Part shown: piece after piece, positions 46,534-54,696 of the stretch | Layout of the letters: every line of letters starts with the position of its first letter | Position numbering within the stretch: the first letter of the stretch is position 1 | NCBI GenBank assembly: GCA_009731375.1 | Contig: BJOX01000276.1 | Span: 401,361-456,056 of the forward strand | From: Paulinella micropora | Lineage: Eukaryota; Cercozoa; Imbricatea; Euglyphida | DNA: 54,696 nt | Direction of reading: 5' to 3' | The notes under the pieces: generated by a model | The model's input: the letters and a program-made list of their open reading frames with translations, nothing else | What the model was told of the DNA's origin: nothing | The model's database searches: none | Position numbers and translations under genes: made by a program

Positions 46534-47592
46534 TTTTGTTGTTCAGGTCTACGTCAGGACGCGGCCACACATGTTCGACTTCCTGCGGCAGGTAGAGAGA
46601 GAGAGAGACAATGTTATCCGACCCCCCACCAAAACACAAACAAATGCTAAACCAACACACAAAAAAGACAAAGACATACATCGGTTGTAGGTATCGCAGT
46701 GGTACGAGATCGTGGTGTTCACAGCTTCCTACTCAGAATACGCGTCCACGCTCCTAGACTTGCTGGACCCGGAGCATCAGTACATCAAACACCGCCTCTT
46801 CAGGTGTATTTGTCTGTCTTGTCTGTCTCTCCCTCTCTCCCCCCCCCCCCCCCCCAAAAAAAAAAAAAAAAACCCCCCCCCCCCACCCCNNNNNNNNNNN
46901 NNNNNNNNNNNNNNNNNNNNNNNNNNNNNNNNNNNNNNNNNNNNNNNNNNNNNNNNNNNNNNNNNNNNNNNNNNNNNNNNNNNNNNNNNNNNNNNNNNNN
47001 NNNNNCCCCCCCCCCCCCCCCCCCCCCCCCCAATTCTCTCTATGTAATATATATATCTGCTCAGGTGGCCTTGATGGATAACTCAGTGTTGGCCTTCGGT
47101 TACCAGGTATCTCTCTCTCTCTCTCTCTCTCTCCCAACAGTCTGCAAATTACATCTTCGTGCTTCTTGCACATAACAGCTTGAATGATTGTAACACACCC
47201 AAAACCACCAGAGCGAAATCAGCAGCTTTTTACTGCCGTGCGTAAATTCCGCCGAACTTTACCCGGGTGTTACGGTCGTGGTAGAAATGATATAACCGAA
47301 ACAAAACAAATATTTTATATTTATATATGTATATATATTCATTTGTATTTATATTTATATATACTAGGTTGATAACGGGATCCCGATCGAGTCTTGGTTG
47401 GACGACCCGCAGGACAAGGAGCTGTTGAAGATCTTGCCTTTCCTAAGCACAATGAAGGATCTGGACGACGTCCGCCCCTTCATCCGCAACACTTTCCGCA
47501 TACAGGAGTATTTGGAGTCGATACCTGACACGATACTGCCCGAGCTTGCTCCCCAGGAAGCGGCCAAACACCCAGCCTTGAGAGGCTCATAG
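43653..47592 (+). CDS. CTDSPL2-like: NIF/FCP1-family Ser/Thr phosphatase, CTDSPL2/SSP4 type
   Basis: Exons joined in phase: 43653-43986, 45009-45270, 45395-45451, 45735-45792 (5' end in a gap), 46547-46591, 46691-46803, [missing exon in gap 46890-47005], 47065-47106, 47368-47592 with TAG. N-terminus: about 110 residues, basic and Ser/Pro/Thr-rich, probably disordered, with [15 protein letters not shown] as a nuclear-signal candidate. Next an acidic stretch and [10 protein letters not shown]...PALPRRR, as in CTDSPL2 before its catalytic domain. Catalysis: [14 protein letters not shown] (DxDxT nucleophile motif), [39 protein letters not shown] (motif with the metal-binding Asp), [25 protein letters not shown]. 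The Lys motif lies in the missing exon. Enzymes of this type remove phosphate from RNA polymerase II CTD or SMAD proteins. Substrate here is unknown. Confidence 0.9.
43987..45008. repeat. Intron 1: TAG/AGC triplets and GTAT repeats
   Basis: TAG-type triplets from 44118 to 44700 with a short GAAGAA block, then ATGT/CATA repeats at 44850-44998 that change strand at about 44965. Confidence 0.9.
45009..45270 (+). CDS. CTDSPL2-like: Phosphatase exon 2
   Basis: Acceptor TGTCCCAG, donor CAG/GTGTTT. Phase 1 in, 2 out. Encodes [31 protein letters not shown], an acidic stretch, and [19 protein letters not shown]. Confidence 0.8.
45317..45364 (+). pseudogene. Frameshifted, donor-less copy of phosphatase exon 3
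   Basis: A 48-bp copy of exon 3 lying 77 bp upstream of it, with GT repeats on both sides. It has one extra C (CCCCC versus TCCC), so the DLDET motif is out of frame, and it breaks off before the VHC codons and the donor. Confidence 0.8.
45395..45451 (+). CDS. CTDSPL2-like: Phosphatase exon 3: catalytic DLDET motif
   Basis: Acceptor ATCTTAG, donor GTTTTT. Phase 2 in and out. Encodes [18 protein letters not shown], holding both catalytic aspartates. Confidence 0.85.
45735..45792 (+). CDS. CTDSPL2-like: Phosphatase exon 4 (5' end lost in gap)
   Basis: Reads [19 protein letters not shown] and ends before GTCAAC, phase 0. In homologues a few residues separate VHC from the ITF strand, so only some nucleotides are missing in the gap 45725-45734. 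Confidence 0.8.
45793..46090 (+). repeat. Two decayed copies of exon 4 with flanking intron
   Basis: Copies near 45888-45935 and 45979-46080. The latter repeats TTTTCACTTTGAAAGTACAG and the downstream ATTGAATATAAA of the first intron part. Both have lost the reading frame. Confidence 0.75.
46160..46318 (+). repeat. R1b end and (AAT)n
   Basis: CCCCTACTCCTAACACTTTC at about 46197 matches 33900-33920, followed by about 100 bp of ATA/AAT repeats. Confidence 0.7.
46486..46532. repeat. (AAT)n before exon 5
   Basis: 47 bp of AAT next to the acceptor of exon 5. Confidence 0.9.
46547..46591 (+). CDS. CTDSPL2-like: Phosphatase exon 5: [15 protein letters not shown]
   Basis: Acceptor TTGTTCAG, phase 0-0. 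The VYVRTRPH motif is a hallmark of the family. Confidence 0.9.
46691..46803 (+). CDS. CTDSPL2-like: Phosphatase exon 6: [10 protein letters not shown]..
   Basis: Acceptor CGGTTGTAG, donor GTGTAT. Phase 0 in, 2 out. Contains VVFTAS (motif II), LLDLLDP and KHRLF. Confidence 0.9.
46890..47005. other. Assembly gap (116 N) that removes a phosphatase exon
   Basis: C homopolymers on both sides. Homologues have about 30 residues here, including the conserved Lys segment, between KHRLFR and the DNS motif. Confidence 0.85.
47065..47106 (+). CDS. CTDSPL2-like: Phosphatase exon 8: [14 protein letters not shown]
   Basis: Acceptor TCTGCTCAG, phase 0-0. DNS motif. Confidence 0.9.
47368..47592 (+). CDS. 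CTDSPL2-like: Phosphatase last exon
   Basis: Acceptor ATATACTAG, phase 0, 74 codons and [40 protein letters not shown], then a short tail ([13 protein letters not shown]) beyond the usual family end. Confidence 0.9.
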   Translation, partial: VDNGIPIESWLDDPQDKELLKILPFLSTMKDLDDVRPFIRNTFRIQEYLESIPDTILPELAPQEAAKHPALRGS

Positions 47593-48516
47593 CTCTAGTC
47601 TTAGCTACAACGGGACATCGACTTCAAGCTTTATTTCGTTCTCAGATGTGATCTGCATGCGTGCAGTAGCCGTGGTTTGACAAATTTCTCACCTAGAGCT
47701 TCGAATGCCGTGACACAGATTCTGGATAATCAGTTGAGAACAAAGTGCTTCAAGTCCTTGCTCGTTGTAAGCAAGACACGAACATGATGCTAGAGATGGG
47801 ACACCCCGTTTTTGGCCGCCTAACGTGTTTTCTCGGCCTTTTTTTGGCCGCTCTCCCCCCTTTCCCCCCGTTTTTCTTGTTCCTTCCTTGCAATTCCTTC
47901 TATGTACGTACATGAACGTATTAGCACGATCCTTGTAATTTCCTCACTTTTCGTGCGTTTTGTTTCCCTGTTTGGCGTGTGTGTGTGTGTGTGTGCGTGT
48001 GTTTCTTTTGTGTCGTCGAACAAGCTTCCTGGAATATATGATATCCAGGAATGCACCCTGTAGTTACATGAATCACCCCATCGCTCCATCAACCCTAGAA
48101 ATCATTATCATACCTCGAAAGTCCCCCCCCCCCACCCCACCCCGGGGGGGGGGGGGGGGGCCCCCCCCCCCCCCCCCCCCCCCTNNNNNNNNNNGATGCT
48201 TCAGAAGACGGAGCACTATTGTTCGACTGCGCCACACCTTGCGTGTGTGAAGACCCACCTCCTAGTCAGTAATGTGGCCACATGACGGCACGACTCACGT
48301 CTTCGGCTTTTCCAAACGTCAGACAATATTTCTTATCACTTTCCGTGTTCTGTAGTTTGTCCATGTATCAGTACTTACACACCGTCTGCATGACATCGAA
48401 CAGCATGCTTGTACTTTTCGTGCGATATTTGAGCAGGATCTCACCACTAAAAAATGATTAACCAGCATTTATTCACATCTTTTTTCTCTAAAGTAACGAA
48501 TGTATGTTCCATCTAG
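47593..48516. other. 3' UTR/intergenic DNA, no clear gene
   Basis: No AATAAA close to the stop that I could place. GT run 47976-48002, then C/G homopolymers and gap 48185-48194. The region 47710-47780 resembles 37200-37270. Confidence 0.5.
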
Positions 48517-48578
48517 ACCTTAGGGACTCTCTCAGCGGGGAATGGAAACAAGCGACTCGTCTACTTTGACCAGTCTAT
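48517..48578 (+). CDS. Possible exon TLGTLSAGNGNKRLVYF (weak)
   Basis: Acceptor CCATCTAG, possible donor GTTTCT. Encodes TLGTLSAGNGNKRLVYFDQS. Looks coding but has no partners. Confidence 0.25.
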
Positions 48579-48764
48579 GTTTCTCTCTCTCTCTACCGAG
48601 GTATATACAAAATGTAGACCTGAGGAACATGGGGTTGGTTTGGTTAGCACAACTAACCTCGTAGCAGGATCATAGTCCTGCTCGTCCTGGAACAAAAACC
48701 ATCCCTTGCCATCGAGAACTCAACCCTAAACACTGTGTACGTCCTTGGACCTAGATATCTCTGT

Positions 48765-48960
48765 TTGAAGTATGAACATTGAAAGCAAAACACCACCACC
48801 AACATTCTTACAAAGTATGAACATTAAAAGCAAAACACCACCAACAACAACATTCTTACAAAGTATGAACGTTGAAAGCAAAACACCAACCACAACAACA
48901 TTATTCTTACAAAGTTATGAACATTGAAAGCAAAACAGCAACATTCTTACAAAACATCGT
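48765..48960. repeat. Minisatellite, about 46-55 bp unit, four copies
   Basis: Units GTATGAACATTGAAAGCAAA then ACACCA, ACATTCTTACAAA, at about 48765, 48813, 48862 and 48913, with slightly different CAA numbers. Confidence 0.85.
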
Positions 48961-49700
48961 AATTGCGGAGTTGTTAGTAATAATATTTAGAGTTACTCTA
49001 TATACCCTAGTCAATATGTAAGAGTTACTCTATACCCAGTCAATATTGAAAAACTCATGGGCCCATAGTACAATATTTTTGAAGAAATTCATGGGACGAC
49101 ACCAGGGGCAAAAGGAGTAGATGATTAAATCATTCTTTCAACCATGGATCCTCCTGTTTATATATATATATATACATATGTGTGTGTGTGTATTTATATG
49201 TCGGTTAAGACATGATCAGAAAGATATTAATTATTGTTCGCGTGTCATAGTGTTGAAGACATCAGTTCCGGAAAATGTTATAAAAATCACCTGAGGCGAT
49301 GCTTGATTAAAATCTGTCTTGTGTGACGAAACCAAACTGCCAAGCTCCTAGCCTGATAATAGTAAGTCATCGTTCCAGTGATAATATTGATAATATATAA
49401 CATTATCAATAATCACTAGAATTGAAAGATAATAGCTTGATTTATCTCTGGCGAATCTGACATAGTCTGTCACGAGTCACTGGTTGATTGATTGAATCAT
49501 TATTAATAGGTCACCGGAAGCGGGCGGAAGGAAGGGGAGCGGAGGGGGTTTTTAGAATATTATTAATTAATATGTAAATTAATTTATTATTTTAAGTTTT
49601 ATTAATAGTACCAATTTGATAATTACTACGTCATTATATATTAATAATACTAAATTTTGTTACTTATAAATTAATAATAGCTAGTTCAAATCGAAACTTA
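48961..49700. other. Unique AT-rich DNA
   Basis: A 27-30 bp direct repeat (AGAGTTACTCTATA..) at about 48990 and 49021. Otherwise ordinary AT-rich DNA with short TA/GT repeats. No gene. Confidence 0.5.
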
Positions 49701-49717
49701 GCTGCCTGTTGTGTTTG

Positions 49718-49730
49718 AAGGAGAGAGAGA

Positions 49731-49766
<36 letters not shown>

Positions 49767-49800
49767 GAGAAAAAGAAGAGAGAGAGAGAGAGACCGAGAC

Positions 49801-49848
<48 letters not shown>

Positions 49849-49888
49849 AAGAGAGAGAGAGAGATAGCGAGAAAGAGAGAGAAAGAGA

Positions 49889-49923
<35 letters not shown>

Positions 49924-49977
49924 GAGGAGAAGGAGGAGGAGGAGGAGGAGAGAAGAGAGGAGAGAAGCGAAGAGAAA

Positions 49978-50035
<58 letters not shown>

Positions 50036-50038
50036 CGA

Positions 50039-50077
<39 letters not shown>

Positions 50078-50089
50078 AAGGAAAGAGAA

Positions 50090-50168
<79 letters not shown>

Positions 50169-50260
50169 AAGAGAGAGATAGAGAGAAAGAGAGAGAGAGA
50201 GAGAAAGAGAGAGACAGAGAGAAAGAAAGAAAGAAAGAGAGAGAGAGACAGAGAGGAGAA

Positions 50261-50297
<37 letters not shown>

Positions 50298-50479
50298 CAG
50301 AGAGAAAGAGAGAAAGAGTCAGAGAGAGAGAGAGAAAGAGAGAGAGAGGGAGAGAGAGAGAGAGAGAGGAGGAGGAGGAGAAGGAGAAGGAGGAGGAGGA
50401 GGAGAGAAGAGAGGAGAGGAGAGAAGCGAAGAGAAGAGAGATAGAGAGAGATAGAGAAAGAGAGAGAGCGAGAGAGCGA

Positions 50480-50511
<32 letters not shown>

Positions 50512-50536
50512 AAGGGAAAGAGAAAGAAAGAAAGAA

Positions 50537-50582
<46 letters not shown>

Positions 50583-50657
50583 TGAGAAAGAGAGACAGAG
50601 ACAGAGGGAAAGAAAGAAAGAAACAGAGAGCAAGAGGGAGAGAGAGAGAGAGGAGAA

Positions 50658-50708
<51 letters not shown>

Positions 50709-50925
50709 GAGAAAGAGAGAGAGACAGAGAGAGAGACAGAGAGAGAGAGAGAGAGGAAAAAAGAAAAAAGAAAGAGTGTGTGAGAGAGAGAGTGAGTGAG
50801 TGAGTATGTGTGTGTGTGTGCGTGAGAGAGAGAGAGAGAGAGAAAGAGAAAGGAGAGAGAGAGAGAGTCAGAGAGAGAGAGAAAGGGAAGAAAAGAAAGA
50901 AAGAAAGAGAGAGAGAGAGATATGT
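49718..50925. repeat. 1.2-kb GA/GAAA array with internal duplication
   Basis: GA repeats with GT islands at about 50040, 50480 and 50807; the blocks GGAGGAGGA..GAAGCGAAGAG near 49922-49978 and 50370-50440 are similar, indicating a larger repeated unit of about 450 bp. Confidence 0.9.
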
Positions 50926-51106
50926 ACATATGTATGTGTATGTATGTATGTATGTATGTACATATGTATGTACATATGCATGTACATATGCATGTACATA
51001 TGTATGTACATATGTATGTACATATGTATGTAATGTATGTATGTATGTATGTACATTGTATGTATGTATGTATGACATATGTATGTATGACATATGTATG
51101 TATGAC

Positions 51107-51137
<31 letters not shown>

Positions 51138-51350
51138 TGTATGTATGTATGTATGTGTGCATGTGTGTGTGTATGTATGTATGTGTGCATGTATGTATGC
51201 ATGTATGTATGTATGTATGTATGTATGTATGTATGTACGTATGTACATACATATGTATGTACGTATGTACGTACGTATGTACGTATGTATGTATGTATGT
51301 ATGTATGTATGTATGTATGCATGTATGTATGTATGTATATATGTATATGT
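50926..51350. repeat. (GTAT)n and ACATATGT repeats
   Basis: Tetranucleotide array with TGTACATATG octamers at 50960-51030. Confidence 0.95.
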
Positions 51351-51716
51351 GTAATGTAATGTAATGTAATATAATGTAATGTAATGTAATGTAATGTAAT
51401 GTAATGTAATGTAATGTAATGTTGTTGTTGTTGTTTTGATTGTTTTGGTTGTTGTTGTTATTGTTGTTGTGACATAATATTAACATAATGTAAGTAGCAT
51501 GACGTAACATAACATCACATAACATAACATAACATAACATAACATAACATGACAGACCATAACATAACATAACATAACATAACATAGCACAACATAACAT
51601 AACATAACATAACATAACATAACTAACATAATCTAACATAACATAACATAACATATCATAACATAACATAAGATAACATAACATAACTCATAACATAACA
51701 TAACATAACATAACTC
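51351..51716. repeat. (TAATG)n then (CATAA)n pentanucleotides
   Basis: TAATG at 51351-51421, a GTT-rich linker, then CATAA at 51505-51716. Confidence 0.95.
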
Positions 51717-51823
51717 ATGAACCCGCGCTCAGAATTGCAAGCCCCCCGTGTAAAAAACTCAAACTTCATCCTTTTGTAAAACTTTACCGCATTTTGCGGC
51801 GCATGGTACCATGAACTAAGAAT

Positions 51824-51959
51824 CTGGGACTCGCTTTGCTTCTCAGCACGTCCATTCTCGACTGATACCCTAAATTCACAACATGAAATTAGGGTATCAG
51901 TCGAGATATGTCACTCAAGAGGCAAGATTAACACAAACTAGACAAAAAGTGAGTCCCAG
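51824..51959. repeat. Fold-back element with a 17-bp perfect inner hairpin
   Basis: Inner arms CTCGACTGATACCCTAA at 51857-51873 and the exact complement at 51889-51905 (15-bp loop). Outer ends CTGGGACTC(G/A)CTTT at 51824 and complement ending 51959. Small MITE-like fold-back or structured RNA; no ORF. Confidence 0.8.
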
Positions 51960-52498
51960 TTAACGTTTTCTGTTTGTACGTTTTGTAGGCATCCCCCGAA
52001 TAGCGGTAAAAAAGTACACTTTTTTTGGTGTCAGGTGCACCTAGTTTCTGCCCATTATTTCAATATCGTTTGGCCGGATTTGACCTAATGCCATTTTAAC
52101 CTTGGTCTGTTGCCGCTTTCTTTTGTGCGGTTTCACTGAGCTAATATAACGAGGCATCATTCTCCTTTGGGGATTTGTATTTGGTTGTATTACCGACTTT
52201 TTAACGAGTTATCTTCTGGGATTTTAACAGTTTACATATAAAGGTTTTGCAGGGGTTTTGCTGCAATATGTTACAATAAAATGCTTTATCTTTTTTGTTC
52301 TGAGACGTTTGCAAACATTAGTTCGAATCAAGTTCTTTGATGATATCACACTGAATGAGTGGATTTTTAATAACTTTTACATGTAAGGTTGAGGATGATG
52401 CCAGCATATACACTATCTGTATGTATAAAGGTTATATAAATCTAGGAGTTGTAATTTATGCAGTAACTGCGCAGTATGGGAGCGCGGGGCTATATATG
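51960..52498. other. Unique AT-rich DNA
   Basis: No gene, RNA gene or repeat that I can support. Confidence 0.5.
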
Positions 52499-52678
<180 letters not shown>

Positions 52679-52837
52679 GCTCCGCGTGGACCTCGTGCGG
52701 GAGGTAGTGCGCGACGCCCTCGTGCTCAGGGACTTTTACGAGGCCCGCCGCGCCTGCAAGCCCGATGCAGCCGTTACGGCAGCCCCGACGTTGCCGGAGG
52801 GCTGCGGCGCCGGCAACGGAGCCTGCGTTTCCGGCGG
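52679..52837 (+). CDS. GC-rich candidate exon, unknown protein
   Basis: A sharp GC rise between a GATA repeat (TAG acceptor) and a GTATAT donor at 52838. Encodes [52 protein letters not shown] at 52678 is in frame. Amphipathic helix then Ala/Gly/Cys-rich part. Same repeat-exon-intron pattern as the BAG exons. Confidence 0.4.
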
Positions 52838-53029
52838 GTATATATCTGTTTGTGTATGCTTGCATCCTTGTTATCTTCGAGATTGTTTTTGTTGGTGAGT
52901 TTTTATGTTCTACTAGATGTGTCTGATATAAATGTTTTGTATGAATATTCCCGTAATTAGTGATGTAAGTAGTTATATTGCGTTTGAAATCGATGAGAGT
53001 ATAGGACAAGTACGGAATACCATCAGTAA

Positions 53030-54060
53030 CTTTTTTAGTGATAAACACAAATTTTTGAGTGATGCGTCACTAAAAAAGTTAGTGCTGGATCACTTAAAAT
53101 AAGACAAAAATTGTGTTAGTGATCATCACTACGGCCTCCGGTATCCTGAATGTAGTGATTTGAATACCATCACTACGCTTGACCCTAGATTCTTCCTCAT
53201 CACTTACCGAGGTAGTGATGAGCACTAGGAGAGTAGCACTACCTGAAAATGGAAGTGTTTCAGGTTTCAAACGTCGACCGTTACGCAAAAGTTAGTGATT
53301 TTAGTGATGAGCACTTAATAAGTGATAATCACTAAAAAGTGAGTGCCTATCACTACATATTTAGTGACTGTCACTAGCAAGCACTGCTAGAGCTCTACTT
53401 TTGAAAAATTAAAAAAAAATTAGTGATAGTTACTAAAAAAATGTAGTGATGATCACTAGAATCACTACAATTTTTTGGAATTATGTATCAGTAAAAATCT
53501 AGTGATGATCACTAACAAATTAGTGACTGTCACTAGCAACAGCTTTTTAATGTATCTTACAGGTGTCTGTAGTGATCGGAACTACAATATGAGTGCTCAT
53601 CACTACAACATGAGTGCCTATCACTTGCTCATCACTCTAGTCACTGAATGATACTGAGGAAGCAAAAATTTTAATAAATCGACGAAACGTAGTGCTGATC
53701 ACTAGAAACGATAGTGCAGATCACTAAATAAATTGATTCAAACAAAAAGGTTTGTAGTGATGATCAATACATTTTCGTAGTGCTCATCACTGACCAAGTA
53801 ATGTTAGGTAGTGATGAGCACTACAGTGGTGTAGAAGTGATCGTCACTAACAAAAGTTAGTGATAGATAGTCACTACACAATCGTAGTGCTCATCACTGC
53901 ATCCTGTTAGTGATGATCACTACAAATGTAGTGCTCATCACTACTGGTGTAGTGCTCATCACTACATCCTGTTAGTGATGATCACTACATAAATGTAGTG
54001 CTCATCACTAACCGGATGTAGTGATAAGCACTAACTGTTATTAGTGATGATCACTAACAC
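53030..54060. repeat. Dense array of about 30 palindromic 13-mers (AGTGATNATCACT family)
   Basis: AGTGATGATCACT, AGTGCTCATCACT, AGTGATGAGCACT, AGTGACTGTCACT and variants recur about every 20-40 bp for 1 kb. Each is itself near-palindromic; neighbours are also inverted relative to each other. The largest nested case is AACTTTTTTAGTGA at about 53029 with its complement TCACTAAAAAAGTT at about 53066. No ORF support. Confidence 0.9.
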
Positions 54061-54079
54061 TACAAACCCGTTTATTCCT

Positions 54080-54358
54080 AAGTCAAAAGTCATACCTTGA
54101 CTTTAATCCAAGGTATACTTTGGATTTAGCGTCAAGGTATTCCTTGAATTGGAGTCAAGGTATACCTTGACTTTCATCCAAGTTATACATTGACTTTAAA
54201 TTCAAGGTATACTTTGGCTAAATCCAATGTATACCTTGAATTTAAAGTCAAGGTATAACTTGACGCTAAATTCAAGGTATAACTTGAATTTAAAGTCAAG
54301 GTATACCTTGACGCAAAATTCAATGTATACATTGAATTTAGCCAAGGTATACCTTCAA
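54080..54358. repeat. Array of about 11 palindromes TCAAGGTATACCTTGA
   Basis: 16-bp palindromes, with single-base variants, every 24-27 bp. Spacers (CTTTAAAT, ATTTAAAG, GCGTCAAG) are also mutually complementary. Confidence 0.9.
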
Positions 54359-54696
54359 CTTAACCCTTAACCGGTTTGCCACTTTTGGGGATCTAAAGCC
54401 ACGTTTGGGGATCCGACCCAATTTCAAGTTTTTTATCCCTATTTGTGGTTTTTGACAGTTATATTATTAAATTCAATTGAATTAAACCCGGTGGAAGCTA
54501 ATTGTGTAAAAAAACCGTTCTTTAATAACTAATAAAACCTTGACAATCATTGTCACAACGGCTGCCTCTTACATTTCCCAGATGGAACGAAATGATTGAC
54601 TGTGTGCCACGGAAAACATTCTCCAGTTCGGCAAAAAAAATAGCGACAATCGCTGCAATAAGCACTGGTACGCTTGCGGATTCCATTACTAGCACA
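54359..54696. other. Unique DNA to the window end
   Basis: A TTTGGGGATC motif occurs twice near 54385 and 54404. Nothing else seen. Confidence 0.5.

Noticed and set aside
49681-51684. 667-aa and 552-aa minus-strand ORFs
   Set aside because: Low-complexity readings of GA, GTAT and CATAA repeats (Ser-Leu, Tyr-Ile-His); open in several frames.
51867-51894. Telomere repeat remnant
   Set aside because: A single CCCTAA/TTAGGG pair inside a hairpin, no tandem telomeric units.
53030-54358. CRISPR array
   Set aside because: Repeats are palindromic, variable and irregularly spaced, with no unique spacers of fixed length, no cas genes, and a eukaryotic context.

Overview
This is a gap-ridden eukaryotic scaffold. 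Short GC-richer exons with GT-AG boundaries and matching codon phases are scattered through long introns made mostly of microsatellites (ATT, GTAT, GATA, GA, TAG, GAA). TAA, TAG and TGA are all used as stops in the best ORFs, so the code looks standard. Non-LTR retrotransposons and a tRNA-derived SINE are present. I cannot name the species. An invertebrate or a unicellular relative or other protist with microsatellite-laden introns fits. Nothing bacterial is visible except that the left edge has a compact, intronless, virus- or plasmid-like layout.

Layout. 1-806: two intronless minus-strand ORFs, one running off the edge. 1.5-2.2 kb: a 307-bp tandem duplication. 2.5-7.2 kb: a nearly full-length minus-strand LINE with ORF1, a TAATG stop/start overlap, then endonuclease and reverse transcriptase with frameshifts. 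8.7-20.8 kb: a plus-strand multi-exon gene. Its phase-consistent exons encode Thr/Ser-rich linkers, a Cys-containing N-glycosylatable segment and what reads as a Hint (hedgehog/intein) autoprocessing domain. SINEs and other repeats lie in its introns. 20.8-22.9 kb: mostly unique non-coding DNA with two hairpins. 23.7-28.9 kb: a minus-strand gene whose joined exons give a clear BAG domain (Hsp70 co-chaperone). Every exon is accompanied by decayed copies of one exon edge plus the neighbouring microsatellite. 30-39 kb: microsatellites, gaps, interspersed and tandem repeats, and two minus-strand exons that may encode part of a RanBP2-type zinc finger. 40.3-43.3 kb: a second, degraded, 5'-truncated LINE on the minus strand. 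43.65-47.59 kb: a plus-strand NIF/FCP1-family phosphatase of CTDSPL2/SSP4 type, with at least one exon lost in an assembly gap and local copies of two exons. 47.6-52.7 kb: unique DNA and microsatellites. 53.0-54.36 kb: two adjacent dense arrays of short palindromes, of unknown function.

The two clearest genes are a BAG co-chaperone and a DxDxT phosphatase; the Hint-type secreted protein is a weaker call. Nothing ties the three into one pathway. The main shared theme is structural. Intronic microsatellites appear to drag exon edges into small tandem duplications, and at least three unrelated repeat types end in (ATT)n tails. Many short gaps sit in G/C or A/T homopolymers and look technical.
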